A stretch of DNA of 64,000 bases from Gemmatimonadaceae bacterium (GCA_019186945.1 JABAQJ010000002.1:670240-734239), one strand, 5' to 3'. Numbered from the stretch's first letter, positions 43,232 to 55,247 are shown. A program made the numbers and translations. Notes: a model not told the origin generated them from the letters alone.

Positions 43232-43816
43232 ATGATCCGTCCGACGCTTTCCGCTCTGATCATTGGGACGACACTGCTCGGCTGTGGGAGAAAACCCGCG
43301 TCGGTTGACGTTGCACCCGCACCCAGTCGCGATGTTCTGCGGAATCTTCCCTCGTGGTTCGCGAAACCACCGGTGGACGACAAGTTCCTCTACGGTCCGG
43401 CGACAGCGGTGTCCCGTGACCTCCAGATGGCCATCAACAAGGCGGAGACCGAGGGGCGGAATGGCATTGCCCAGCAGCTCGAGATACGGTACGGTGCGCT
43501 CAACAAGCGGTTCGCGGAAGAGGTCGGTCGGGACGGAGGGGCGCAGCTGCTCGACCAATACACCCAGGTCTACAGGGGCACGGTCAGTCAGGTTCTCTAT
43601 GGAAGCCGGACCAAGCAGCAGGTATTGCGAACCGAGGGGCCCGTGTACCGCGCATTCGTCCTGATGGAGCTGCCGTTGGGCGAAATGAGCAGGAAACTCC
43701 TGGAGCAGATTCGCGCGCAGGAGCAGTTGTACACGCGGTTTCGAGCCAGCGAAGCGTTCAAGGAACTCGACGCCGAAGTCGAGCGATACGAAGCCTGGAA
43801 GCGGGGTATCCGGTAA
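43232..43816 (+). CDS. LPP20-family lipoprotein
   Basis: The 194-residue protein has a lipoprotein signal with lipobox LLGC (Cys18), then a short Pro-rich linker and a helical/beta domain beginning LPSWFAKPPVDDKFLYGP, the LPP20-like opening. A long helical C-terminus (KLLEQIRAQEQLYTRFRASE) follows. LPP20/FlgO-type lipoproteins sit in the outer membrane. It lies 106 bp after the DUF4384-type gene on the same strand and likely joins the same operon. No function is known for this group outside flagellar or surface roles. Confidence 0.78.
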   Translation: MIRPTLSALIIGTTLLGCGRKPASVDVAPAPSRDVLRNLPSWFAKPPVDDKFLYGPATAVSRDLQMAINKAETEGRNGIAQQLEIRYGALNKRFAEEVGRDGGAQLLDQYTQVYRGTVSQVLYGSRTKQQVLRTEGPVYRAFVLMELPLGEMSRKLLEQIRAQEQLYTRFRASEAFKELDAEVERYEAWKRGIR

Positions 43817-43911
43817 CGCCGCAGTCCGTCACGAGGAGTGCGAAGGTGCGACGACGGAGCGTTGCGGCCGTGACCAGGGCGCCATAGAATCGAGACACGC
43901 TCCGAGTTTGA

Positions 43912-43940
43912 AGTGACAGGTAGCGCAAGTCCCTGTCACT
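43912..43940. promoter_or_regulatory. Inverted repeat upstream of the LuxR-type regulator
   Basis: AGTGACAGG (43912-43920) and CCTGTCACT (43932-43940) form a perfect 9-bp inverted repeat around an 11-nt spacer, 21 bp before the chosen regulator start. It could be an operator for autoregulation or a terminator of the LPP20 gene; no T-run follows. Confidence 0.45.
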
Positions 43941-43961
43941 GGGTGGCGCGTGGGAGACCGA

Positions 43962-46900
43962 ATGCGACCGCCGTGGGGACAGGAAATGCCGCTCGTCGGG
44001 CGCCGTGCCGACGTGACCGCGCTGCGCGCAGCTCTGGATGACGCGATGGAAGGCCGAGGTCGCGTACTGATGGTGAACGGCGACAGCGGCGTGGGCAAGA
44101 CTCGTCTCGTCGCGACGCTAATGAAGGATGCGCGGACGCGCCAGATGTTCATCGGTTGCGGTCAAGCGTTCCCCGTCGAGGGCGCAATCCCCTTCGGCGT
44201 AATCGTCGATGCGTTGGTGCCGGCACTTCATGGCATGGACAAAGCGCTCCTCGCCGTGTTGACGCGTGGCACCGAAGCCGAGCTGCAGACGCTTCTACCC
44301 GGTCTGGCTCCCAACGGCAAGTCACTTCTGTCTGGTGTTGAAGGCGACGCGAGAACGCGACTGTTCTGGACGTTCGTGCAGTTCCTGAAGCGGCTCGCCG
44401 AGCGGCCGGGCGTGTTGCTGGTCGCGGAGAACATACAGTGGGCGGATGCGTCGTCGCTCGAGCTTCTCCACTTTCTTGCCAGGCAAATCGGGGATAGCCG
44501 CATCCTGCTGACGATGACGTACAGGTCGGCCGAGCACGACGCCAATCCCACCCTGTGTGCCATCGAACGATCGCTCGGTTCGGCCCGTATCGCATCCGTG
44601 CGGACCGTGCAGCCGTTGACGCGCATCGACCTGACGGAGCTGCTTCATCGCATGTTCGGGACGGATCCCGCGGCCACCGCGCCATTCGTCGAACGTCTGC
44701 ACGCGAAGACACTCGGCAACCCGTTCTTCGTCGAGGAGACGCTCAAGACACTGGTAGCTCAGGGCCAAGTGCGTACCGAAGGCGAGCGCTGGATTGGCTG
44801 GGACACCGGCGTCGACGCCATGCCGGCGACTGTTCGCGCGGCGGTGAGCGCGCGCATCGAGGAACTCTCGCCCGCAGCGCGTCGGACGGCAGAAGTAGCG
44901 GCCGTGATCGGCACGGTGGCATGGGCAGACGTACTGTCACGTGTCGCGGAACTGCGCGCGGACGACTTCGTCCGCGCCATCGAGGAACTCACCAAGCGAC
45001 AGATCCTGGTTGAGCTGCCGGGAGAGGATGCCGGGTACGTCTTTGCCCACCCGATCGTGCAATCCGTGGTATTGCAGTCGCTTTCGGCGGCGCTGACAAG
45101 ACTCTTGCATGGCCGCATCGCCGACGAACTCGAGCAGTACCTGGGAAGTCGCGCGATGGAAGCAGCTCCGGAGATCGCGCGACACCTGGTCCGCGCTCGG
45201 TCGCCCGATGCGGACTCGCGGGCCCTCAAGTACCTCATCGCCGCAGGCCGTGATGCGTTTCAGAAGCGTGCCGATCGGGAAGCCGTGGATTACCTCTCGA
45301 AAAGCGTCGATGTGAGCGACGCACTCGGCGGAGCGTGGGACGCATCAGACGCGTTGCCAATGCTGGAAGAACTCGCACGTGCGTGCGAGCGCATCGGCCA
45401 GCACGAACGCGCCAGCACCGTCTGGGCACGCGCCGCCATCCTCGCAGATATGGCGCGCGACGACGTCTCGTGGTCGCGCATAACGCGACGCCAGGCACTC
45501 GCGTCCGCTGCTGCCGGCCGGACGCAGGAAGCGCTGCACCAGCTGGCGACCAGCGAGCAGGCGGCACGCCGCGTCGGGCGGCTCGACATGGTAATCCGGG
45601 TCCGGATCGCGATGGGTGTGGTGCTCCAATCGTCCGGCCTGTCGGACGAGGCTCAGCGCGTGGTCGAGGAGGTGGTACCCGATGCCGAGTCGTCTGGCGA
45701 CCCAGCCCTGCTGGCTCGGGTACATCGAGCGCTCCTGCTCCTCTATGGGTGGACGGGGCCGGCGGACGTGGCTCACAGGCACGCGGAAGCAGCGCTAATG
45801 TACGCCCAGGCGTGCCGGGATGATGTCGTCGCCTGGTCGGCGCGCTGGGCACTGGCGTTCTATGCCGGGATCACCGGAAACGGGGCCGAGATCGCCAAGC
45901 ATCTACAGGAGGCGGAGAGGCTCGCGAAAGAACTTCGCTCCCCGGTCTTGCATGTGTGGACATCGGAAATCGCGATCGAGTACGCGTCCTGTATCGGCGA
46001 CTGGACCGAAGGGCTGATGCTGGCGGAACGCATCACGCCGGTAGCGCGAGCGATCGCACCGACGACAGTGCTGCCGCGACTCCTGGTGTGGACCGGGATA
46101 GTCCGGCTCGCGCGGGATGAGGTCGCTGAGGCAAGAGCGCTGTTCGATGAAGCATGGCAGCTATCGGGGCTTACGACCGCGGACGAAGCGCAGGACACGA
46201 CGTTCCCGCCGCGCGAGGTGCATAACGCGATCATCGCGCACACGGGGATGGCTGCGTACCATCTGCACACGGCCGACTGGAAAGCGTCCGTCGAGTTCGG
46301 GAAGCGCGGCCTGGCGATCGCCGATCGCTATCGCTTCCATGTCTGGGCAATCCATCGACTCCTGCCCATAATCGCCGAAAGTGCGCTGTGGCTGCAGGAT
46401 TTTGAGCTGGCAGAAGCCGTCCGAGACCGATTGCAGGCGCAGTCCGAGATGCTTGGGCACCGGCTCGGGTTGGCGTGGGCGGCCGGCATCGACGCGCTGC
46501 TGGCCCGGTTGAGGCTGCGCGACCAGGGAGCCGTCGCGAGACTGCTGGCCGCCGCGGATGCTCTCGACTCGATCCCGTTCGTGTTCCACGCGGCCCGGAT
46601 GCGCCGCTTCGCTGCCTCGCTCCTGGAAACCGACGACGACCGAGAGCGCGCGATCCGGGAGTTGCGCAAGGCCCACGAGGTTTTCGCCAGACTCGGCGCC
46701 GAGTTTGAGCTGAGGGCCACACGCAGTCAGCTCCGTTCGCTTGGCGTACGCTTGCCGCCACGTCGGGTGTCCGATGGCACCAGCACGTTGACCGACCGCG
46801 AAAAGGACATCGTGCGAATGGTGGTACGTCGCAAGTCCAACAAGGAAATCGCGACGGCGCTCGACATTTCCCCACGTACGGTCAGCACGCATTTGTCCAA

Positions 46901-46985
46901 TATCTTCACCAAGGTCTCGGTGCAGTCACGCGGCGAACTGGCGGACTTGGCGCGCGACGATCGGATGCTGTCCGCCGATCTCTGA
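43962..46985 (+). CDS. Large ATPase-TPR-LuxR transcriptional regulator
   Basis: The protein (1007 residues from ATG 43962) has an N-terminal STAND/AAA ATPase with Walker A GDSGVGKT near residues 40-47 and a Walker B-like LLVAENIQWAD, a long helical TPR-like middle, and a C-terminal LuxR helix-turn-helix (LTDREKDIVRMVVRRKSNKE and ISPRTVSTHLSNIF). This is the LAL/MalT-like class, which binds a ligand and ATP, then activates transcription. ATG 43962 has GGGAG 5 nt upstream; GTG 43950 and ATG 43986 are alternatives. A perfect inverted repeat lies 21 bp upstream. The ligand and regulon are unknown. Confidence 0.88.
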   Translation: MRPPWGQEMPLVGRRADVTALRAALDDAMEGRGRVLMVNGDSGVGKTRLVATLMKDARTRQMFIGCGQAFPVEGAIPFGVIVDALVPALHGMDKALLAVLTRGTEAELQTLLPGLAPNGKSLLSGVEGDARTRLFWTFVQFLKRLAERPGVLLVAENIQWADASSLELLHFLARQIGDSRILLTMTYRSAEHDANPTLCAIERSLGSARIASVRTVQPLTRIDLTELLHRMFGTDPAATAPFVERLHAKTLGNPFFVEETLKTLVAQGQVRTEGERWIGWDTGVDAMPATVRAAVSARIEELSPAARRTAEVAAVIGTVAWADVLSRVAELRADDFVRAIEELTKRQILVELPGEDAGYVFAHPIVQSVVLQSLSAALTRLLHGRIADELEQYLGSRAMEAAPEIARHLVRARSPDADSRALKYLIAAGRDAFQKRADREAVDYLSKSVDVSDALGGAWDASDALPMLEELARACERIGQHERASTVWARAAILADMARDDVSWSRITRRQALASAAAGRTQEALHQLATSEQAARRVGRLDMVIRVRIAMGVVLQSSGLSDEAQRVVEEVVPDAESSGDPALLARVHRALLLLYGWTGPADVAHRHAEAALMYAQACRDDVVAWSARWALAFYAGITGNGAEIAKHLQEAERLAKELRSPVLHVWTSEIAIEYASCIGDWTEGLMLAERITPVARAIAPTTVLPRLLVWTGIVRLARDEVAEARALFDEAWQLSGLTTADEAQDTTFPPREVHNAIIAHTGMAAYHLHTADWKASVEFGKRGLAIADRYRFHVWAIHRLLPIIAESALWLQDFELAEAVRDRLQAQSEMLGHRLGLAWAAGIDALLARLRLRDQGAVARLLAAADALDSIPFVFHAARMRRFAASLLETDDDRERAIRELRKAHEVFARLGAEFELRATRSQLRSLGVRLPPRRVSDGTSTLTDREKDIVRMVVRRKSNKEIATALDISPRTVSTHLSNIFTKVSVQSRGELADLARDDRMLSADL

Positions 46986-46990
46986 CGCCG

Positions 46991-47031
46991 CACTCCGGTC
47001 GTCTGCGGAACGGTCGCGAACGGCCGGAGTG
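46991..47031. terminator. Hairpin between convergent genes
   Basis: CACTCCGG (46991-46998) and CCGGAGTG (47024-47031) form an 8-bp perfect stem with a 25-nt loop, between the LuxR regulator end at 46985 and the convergent SGNH gene end at 47154. It may terminate either transcript. No T-run is present. Confidence 0.35.
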
Positions 47032-47153
47032 GGTGACGCGGCGGGAGGTAGCCTGACCGGAACGTGCGAGCCTCCCATACTGCCTGTGGCGCCGCGTTCA
47101 GTGAGCGAGCCATGTAGCGACTGCGTCGACATCGCTCCCGATGCCCGGAGTCG

Positions 47154-48410
47154 TCAGCGGGCGGCGATGACGGCTGCTGAGGGCAAACCCAGGCGATACG
47201 TGGCATTCAGCGCCTTGACCGCTGCGTCCGTGAGCACGCTGGAGCCCAGTGAACTGGGATGGATTCCATCCGCCGAGGTGAACCGCCCATACGGATTCGC
47301 CGAGTACATCACATCGACGGCACGGAACGGCTCCTTGATATCCGGCCGACCATAGACTGCCTCCAGTTCAAACCACGCGAAACCGTGTTGCGATGCGACG
47401 CTTGCGATCTCCGAGTTGTACTGCGCAAGTGCGGTGTTGACGATGCCGGCCTCCTGAGGCGTGAGGACATAGTCGATCTTCGTGAGGCCGCTATCCGCGC
47501 AGGTGAAGGGAAAGGGGGGCAGGCCCTTGGAGCGGTTCGTCAGACCGGCAGCCACCGCAGCCGGAATTCGCGCCGGCACGAACACCAGGTTCGCGCTGCC
47601 GTTGCAATCGGAGTCGACGGCAACGTTGAAGGCCGCCAGTAGTGACGCGCGGTCCTGCCAGATCTCGTTACCGTGGCGCATCCCCGGGAACGTCGTCACA
47701 TCGTGAATCAAGCCTACCAGGATGGCTTTCTTCACTACCCTCCCGACCGAGTCCACAACCGCGCGATAAGTCGGCGCCCACGTCGCGTACGGCGTGATGG
47801 TCACGCCCACTATCGCAACACCGGATACCGCAGGGAGGATCTCGTTCGCACCCAGCTCGACCGAGACGAACCGGGGTGCCAGCTGCGACATGGCGCCCAA
47901 CTGCGTGGTCTGCGGAGGAAGCACCAGGGCATACAGCTTCCGATAGAACGGATCCGGCTGTGTTTCCGGCGTGGTCTTCATCGCGTCGGCAGTCGATGCG
48001 CCCGCGATCGCCACGTTTCGGGCAGGCAGGCGAACGCCTTCCTGAAGCGGCGCGCAGATCAGGTTGGCGGTTGGGGTGGAGACCGGTTCCCCCGAGGTGC
48101 GTTGGAACGTGATCAACGGGAGCTTGAACGGCGCGCGACACCCTGTGCCCGAAATGAGCGGCAAGGACATGCGGGACTCCGCGCGGTTGCTCAACTGTGC
48201 GACCCAGGACTGCTTCTGGGACGCCCCCAATGTGCCGTCCGACTGCGTGCCCATCGAGATACTGGTTCCGATGGCGACGTAGCGACTGAGCGCGCCAGCG
48301 GCATCCATCTCGACAGTGGGGCTCGGCGAGACCGCCGTCGGCGTTGAATCGTCGCTGCAGGCAGCGAGGGCGGCGATTCCGAGAATGAGGAGGTTCGTTC
48401 GGCGTAGCAT
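47154..48410 (-). CDS. SGNH/GDSL-like hydrolase lipoprotein
   Basis: The 418-residue protein has a lipoprotein signal (MLRRTNLLILGIAALAAC, Cys18), then a block-I-like AIGTSISMGTQSDG (GxSxx), a VELGANEIL block and a C-terminal DGIHPSSLG block with Asp/His. These mark the GDSL/SGNH esterase fold. It would be an outer-membrane-anchored esterase or lipase. ATG 48410 has AAGGAGA 6 nt upstream, strongly supporting this start. It is convergent with the LuxR regulator. The substrate is unknown. Block I has Ser after GT rather than GDS, which is somewhat unusual. Confidence 0.75.
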   Translation of the reverse strand: MLRRTNLLILGIAALAACSDDSTPTAVSPSPTVEMDAAGALSRYVAIGTSISMGTQSDGTLGASQKQSWVAQLSNRAESRMSLPLISGTGCRAPFKLPLITFQRTSGEPVSTPTANLICAPLQEGVRLPARNVAIAGASTADAMKTTPETQPDPFYRKLYALVLPPQTTQLGAMSQLAPRFVSVELGANEILPAVSGVAIVGVTITPYATWAPTYRAVVDSVGRVVKKAILVGLIHDVTTFPGMRHGNEIWQDRASLLAAFNVAVDSDCNGSANLVFVPARIPAAVAAGLTNRSKGLPPFPFTCADSGLTKIDYVLTPQEAGIVNTALAQYNSEIASVASQHGFAWFELEAVYGRPDIKEPFRAVDVMYSANPYGRFTSADGIHPSSLGSSVLTDAAVKALNATYRLGLPSAAVIAAR

Positions 48411-48547
48411 GGCAATCTCCTTGAAAGAAGAAGTGGTTGCTGCGCTAACGAACATTGGGACTCAGTGCATTCCGACCCATCCGCTTCGTGCCGGAGCGCC
48501 GGCACGAAGGTTACGTAGTTGACGACTGGCGACGACGTAGTATTGGT

Positions 48548-50608
48548 TCAGCACGCCGGACCACGCCCTGGCTGGGCGGGTGCAGACGCCGGGATGGTCG
48601 GCTGCGCGTTGCGTGGCCAGGCGTTGTCTGCCGGGTTCCGGTCCGGGAACCTGCACTCCGGATCGAACGTCACGCTTTCGATCTTGCGTCGCCCGAAGTC
48701 CAATACCGCCTCGAAAGCCCGACGACCGGAGAACCAGACATCGACCGGGTACGTCACCAGCGCGGTGACGGAGTCCACCATGCGGGCGTTCTTCATCGCG
48801 CGGATCGCAGGCCCCGTCGGCTCGAACTTCACCTGCAACACGACCGGCGACGGCATCTGCCCGTCCTGACGCACCGTGACGAGTGTCTGCGCCCCCTTCG
48901 TCCGCACCGCTTGCACAGACCCGTCGACCGACTCGTTGGAGAACAACCAGGCGTACCAGAACCATCCAAGATCCTGCCCGAGCGCGCGATTCATGAAGAA
49001 CATCCAGTCCCACGGCGACGGGTGCTTGAACATCCACACCTTGCCCCACTCGCTCTGCGCGCGCTGCACGACGCTGTCGCCAACGATCCCGCCCAACATC
49101 GACAGCATCAACGGTGTCTTGGAGTACGTCGTGAACCCGTAGAACCCGGGCCCAGCATAATTGGCGTTCCACATCATCGGCGGTTCCGCTTCATTGCCGA
49201 CGATGCGCCCGTAGGACTGACCCAATCCGTTGAGGACTGGCGCACGTCCGGCCGCGTCTGCGTTGGACAGGATGTTCATGTACTGGTTAAACCCTTCGTC
49301 CATCCAGCCATACCAGGTCTCGTTGTTGCTGACCGTCATCGGCCACCACTGGTGACCCGCTTCGTGGTCGGCGGCACCCTGGTTGGAATTGATCACCATG
49401 GGGTATTCCATGCCCGCGCTGGGTCCGTCCTGCAGCGTCATCTGCGGGAACGGGTAGGGGAACCACAGCTTCGAGTAGAACTCGAGTGCATGCCGCGTGA
49501 TCGGGCCGGCGTTGGCATACTGCTGCGCCCTCCCCGGCAGATGCACCATGTGGATCGGGATCGGACCTTTCCCGGGAATCGTCGCCTTCAGTGCCTTCCA
49601 GACGTACTTCTTCGCGGTCGCCCAGGCGAAGTCGTTGACTGTATCCGCAACGAAGTGCCAGACGAGCCGGTCACCGGCAGCAGTCGCCTGTCCCGGCCCC
49701 AACTCGTCGGGCCCCACGATGGTGGTGATGCTGTCGGAGTCGAGGACACGAGCAAGGCGCTCCCGGGCAGTGGCCGTGAGCACGTCGTTCGGGTTCTGAA
49801 GCACGCCGGTGCCGCTCACGATCCAACCGGCGGGCACGTCGATCCGCACGTCGAAGCGGCCAAAGTTGTTGTAGAACTCGGAAGGTCCCAAGTAGAGTTC
49901 GGCGTCCCAGCCGCGGAGATCGTCATACACGGCGACGCGTGGATACCACTGCGTGGGCTGGTAGAGCGTATCCGCCCACCGCATCGTCATGCGATGACCT
50001 GTGCCCTGGCCGCCCGGCACCTTGAAGTTCCAGTCGACCGCAAGCGAGACCACGCTGCGTGGGGGAATGGGCCGCGAGAGGTTTACGCGTGCCACCGTCG
50101 ACCGCAGGCCGGCCACGTTCGGTATCGACGGAGGCGTTGCCGGCGTCGCTATGGGACCCGGCGACACCAGATTCGCCTCCACGTCATCTACCGCCAGCCG
50201 TGTAATCACCATGCCGTCGGTCTCCTCAGAAGGAACCCACGGGGCGGCGCGCGGCACATTGAACAGGAAATTGTTGGGATCCAGACGGAGGCCGATCTGT
50301 TTCAAGGTGTCCGGGCTGTTGTTGCTGATGCGTACCACCTCTCGCCCGCTGATGCGCGACGTGATCGGGTCCAGCCTGGCCTCGATCGTGTAGTCCGTGC
50401 GCAATTGCCAGTAACTGGCGCCCGGCCGTCCGGTCGAATCCCGGGTTCCGGACGCGAACGCTCGCCGTATCGCGTTCGTCATCGGGATGTCGCGGCGCAC
50501 AGCGCGCTCGTGCCATGGCGACGTCGCCTGCGACTGGAGTGCGAACGGGAACGCGAAACCGGCGGCGACCAGATGAACGCCGGCGCGCAGAAAAAGGCGG
50601 CTGGGCAT
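48548..50608 (-). CDS. M1-family zinc metallopeptidase, exported
   Basis: The 686-residue protein has a signal peptide (MPSRLFLRAGVHLVAAGFAF) and an N-terminal beta-sandwich followed by an M1 catalytic domain with SAGMEYPMVI (the GxMEN-equivalent region), the zinc motif HEAGHQWWP (HExxH), and WMDEGFNQY containing the third Glu. The enzyme should be an aminopeptidase-like protease of the envelope. The aromatic WYPRVAVYDD stretch is common in this secreted subgroup. It starts at ATG 50608, although the frame runs on to 50806. It lies between CopC and the SGNH gene on the same strand, separate from both. Confidence 0.85.
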   Translation of the reverse strand: MPSRLFLRAGVHLVAAGFAFPFALQSQATSPWHERAVRRDIPMTNAIRRAFASGTRDSTGRPGASYWQLRTDYTIEARLDPITSRISGREVVRISNNSPDTLKQIGLRLDPNNFLFNVPRAAPWVPSEETDGMVITRLAVDDVEANLVSPGPIATPATPPSIPNVAGLRSTVARVNLSRPIPPRSVVSLAVDWNFKVPGGQGTGHRMTMRWADTLYQPTQWYPRVAVYDDLRGWDAELYLGPSEFYNNFGRFDVRIDVPAGWIVSGTGVLQNPNDVLTATARERLARVLDSDSITTIVGPDELGPGQATAAGDRLVWHFVADTVNDFAWATAKKYVWKALKATIPGKGPIPIHMVHLPGRAQQYANAGPITRHALEFYSKLWFPYPFPQMTLQDGPSAGMEYPMVINSNQGAADHEAGHQWWPMTVSNNETWYGWMDEGFNQYMNILSNADAAGRAPVLNGLGQSYGRIVGNEAEPPMMWNANYAGPGFYGFTTYSKTPLMLSMLGGIVGDSVVQRAQSEWGKVWMFKHPSPWDWMFFMNRALGQDLGWFWYAWLFSNESVDGSVQAVRTKGAQTLVTVRQDGQMPSPVVLQVKFEPTGPAIRAMKNARMVDSVTALVTYPVDVWFSGRRAFEAVLDFGRRKIESVTFDPECRFPDRNPADNAWPRNAQPTIPASAPAQPGRGPAC

Positions 50609-50730
50609 GGTAGCGTCTTGGTGGGAAAGAGCACGGCGAGGGATGCCGTGAGAATATCGCAGGGACAACCGACGCGCATCGGCCGCGGATCCGGTCAGCC
50701 ATGCGCCGCCCCGGTCGGCCAGCTCTCTCG

Positions 50731-51135
50731 CTAGTTCGCGGTCGGCTTCAAGGCAAAGCTGAATTCGCCGCGAATCGCATGACCGTCGTGCGACGAGGTC
50801 TTCCACACGACCCGATATATCCCCGGACGAAGCTGCCCCCGAACGTCAGCTATCACTTCGGTCTCGTCAGCTGCATCCAGCCTCGGTTTGGCCAGATCGA
50901 TCCTCGCGGCGCTGGCGTCGAGCAGAGAAACCGTCGTCACGGCCATTTCCGGTCTGGCCGTGAACCAGAGCGTGATGGCGGTCGGGGCCACCGCGAGAAC
51001 CGAGTCCTTCCCCGGAACGGAGCGGCGAAGCGCAAGATGCAGCGACGGGCCTGGCACGGCGGCCGTAAGGCACAGGCTTGCCATGACAATGCCGAGCGAC
51101 ACAACGAAGCTACGGGATGCGAGAATCGAAAACAC
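50731..51135 (-). CDS. copC: CopC-like copper-binding protein
   Basis: The product (134 residues from GTG 51135) has a signal region and a mature domain that matches CopC: a His just after the signal (LHLALRRSVPG), then DSVLAVAPTAITLWFTARPE, and the second metal-ligand region SSHDGHAIRGEFSF. CopC is a periplasmic Cu(II) carrier. The start is uncertain: GTG 51135, a later ATG at 51084 or further GTG codons; none has a good Shine-Dalgarno sequence. No CopD is adjacent. The single-gene context suggests a stand-alone copper chaperone. Confidence 0.8.
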   Translation of the reverse strand: MFSILASRSFVVSLGIVMASLCLTAAVPGPSLHLALRRSVPGKDSVLAVAPTAITLWFTARPEMAVTTVSLLDASAARIDLAKPRLDAADETEVIADVRGQLRPGIYRVVWKTSSHDGHAIRGEFSFALKPTAN

Positions 51136-51265
51136 GAGACGATTTGCCGAATTTACTGAGTGACGGAAATGTACCGCCGTGCACAGGATCAGAGCACCCG
51201 GAGGGGCGCGCACAACCGGACCGCGCCAACCGGTCGGCTGGTGGCGCTTTCGAGTCCCTCCAACC

Positions 51266-52987
51266 TCAACCTCTTCCCTGGTCACCTCGTCGGGAGCTGG
51301 TGACGGGGAGCAATCCGTGCTCAACCAGCACCGGCGTGTGGCGCCACGTCCCCGCCAGCTCCCACGCCCGTGCGATCGCCAGCAGATCTCCGTCGGTCCA
51401 GGGACGGCCAGAGAACTCCAGGCCAAACGGCAGACCGCTGTCGTAGAATCCGGCCGGAACGGCCACTGCGGGCACGCCGATCATGTTCACCCAGCTTGTC
51501 GCCGAATGCGGCCCATCGCTGAGATGCCCATCCTGCGGCATCGTCTCGTCTGGCGGCGGCATCTGGATGGCGGGATACACGAAACCGTCGAGCTTGTACC
51601 GGTCGAGGGTGGCCAGGTACTCCGCGAGCACCGCGCGGCGCGGCGCGTGATACAGGCGTTCGGCATCCGGGTCCGCATCGAGACGGCGTTGCTCGATGCG
51701 CACGCTCCCCATGACCCGGAAGTAGTCCTCCGTGCCGATCGACGATGTGTATAACGGCTCACCGGTCGCCTTGCGATACTCCTCCGCGGAGTGGTACTCC
51801 GCCGGCCCGAAGCGCTCGAGGAAGCGATCGGTTCCGTCGCGCATATAGGCGTAGGTGGCTACACGACTGGCCAGACGCGCGAAATTCGTCGGCAGGATGC
51901 TGTCGTTCATTACCACTTCCGCGCCCGCTGCACGAAGCGCATCGACCGCGGCGAGGAACATCGCCCGCGTTTCCGGACGGAGCGGCACGTTCGCGGCAAC
52001 TCGCAGTTGCTCCGCGGCTGCGCTGGGCACCGTCCACGGAATGCCGTGAAACGGGACGCCGTCCCCCGCCAAGATGAACGCCGGCACTCCAAAGCGCTTT
52101 CCTTTGAGCGACGACGGCTGTAGCGGCGCTCCGAATGGACCGCGCTGTGCGGTCGCCGGCGCAAGCATGGTCATCCGGTCGAGCGAGTCCGTTCCGCTCA
52201 TTACACCCAGGGCAATCGCGGCGTCGCTCACGGTACGGGCGATTGGCCCAGTGTTGTCGAGTAGCCAGTCCAGCGGAGCAATACCCGCGATGCTCACCAG
52301 GCCACGCGTTGGGAAGACCCCGACCAGCGCACTGGTGGCCGCCGGCATGCGAATCGAATTGCCGGTGTCCGTACCATTGCCGAGCACCGCCATGTTGGCG
52401 GCGACCGCGGTCACGACGCCGCCAGAGGAGCCTCCCGGAGAGAAGCGCACGTCGTAGACATTGCCAGTGCGGCCGAAAGACGTGCTGCGATTGGTGTCGC
52501 TGTTGGCGAGGTCCGGCATGTTGGCCAGCCCGACAACGATCGCACCCGCTGCCTTGAGTCTGGCGACCACAGTGGCGTCGCTCGGCGCTACGAGTTCGTG
52601 ACCAGGGCGGGTGAACCCCGCCCAGCCCGCCGTCGTCACTTCACCCTTCACACTGGTGTTGGCCTTGATGACGATCGGTACTCCCCAAAGCGGACCACGC
52701 TGGCCTGTTGATGCGTCCAGCCGAGCGGCGTCGGCGAGCGCCTGCCCCTTCAACACAGTCTCGATCGCTCCATACACGTGGTTGTAGCGCTCGATGCGAT
52801 CGAGGTGCCATTGCACCACTTCCGTGACCGTGTACCGGTTCCGTTCGTACAGGCGTTGCAGCTGGTCAACAGTCGCGTCCGTGAGATCGCGATCGATAGC
52901 GGACGCTTGTGTCGTGGCACCCGGCGCGCCGCTACAGGCCGCGATGGTACACGTGAGGATGGCAACGCGTGCCAGGCGTGTCGTCAC
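51266..52987 (-). CDS. Amidase-signature family lipoprotein
   Basis: The product (573 residues from GTG 52987) has a lipoprotein-like signal (RLARVAILTCTIAACSG) and the amidase fold with the Ser-Ser-Lys triad: VIKANTSVKG with the Lys, FSPGGSSGG with the first Ser, and GTDTGNSIRMPAA with the second. Amidase-signature enzymes hydrolyse amides in many substrates, here probably outside the cytoplasm. GTG 53032 would add 15 residues that spoil the lipoprotein signal, so 52987 is preferred; neither has a clear Shine-Dalgarno sequence. It is convergent with nothing and follows the DGC gene on the same strand. Confidence 0.85.
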   Translation of the reverse strand: MTTRLARVAILTCTIAACSGAPGATTQASAIDRDLTDATVDQLQRLYERNRYTVTEVVQWHLDRIERYNHVYGAIETVLKGQALADAARLDASTGQRGPLWGVPIVIKANTSVKGEVTTAGWAGFTRPGHELVAPSDATVVARLKAAGAIVVGLANMPDLANSDTNRSTSFGRTGNVYDVRFSPGGSSGGVVTAVAANMAVLGNGTDTGNSIRMPAATSALVGVFPTRGLVSIAGIAPLDWLLDNTGPIARTVSDAAIALGVMSGTDSLDRMTMLAPATAQRGPFGAPLQPSSLKGKRFGVPAFILAGDGVPFHGIPWTVPSAAAEQLRVAANVPLRPETRAMFLAAVDALRAAGAEVVMNDSILPTNFARLASRVATYAYMRDGTDRFLERFGPAEYHSAEEYRKATGEPLYTSSIGTEDYFRVMGSVRIEQRRLDADPDAERLYHAPRRAVLAEYLATLDRYKLDGFVYPAIQMPPPDETMPQDGHLSDGPHSATSWVNMIGVPAVAVPAGFYDSGLPFGLEFSGRPWTDGDLLAIARAWELAGTWRHTPVLVEHGLLPVTSSRRGDQGRG

Positions 52988-53106
52988 AGCGAAGGCAGGT
53001 TCGGGTAGCGAGATCGGGACTTGTCCGGTCACGGTACCGAAAATGCCTGGCGCTGTCCATGTCCCTCTCGATCGCCAATACTCGGTACGGCTGCCGAACT
53101 GTCGCT

Positions 53107-55140
<2,034 letters not shown>

Positions 55141-55247
55141 GCGAACCTTGCGGTCTTCCCGTTTATTGTCGGACGCTAATGTTTCGTTCTTTACTTTTTC
55201 CTGCGCTATTTTCTCGCCACGTTTCGCGACTCCTTACCTCAACCGCC

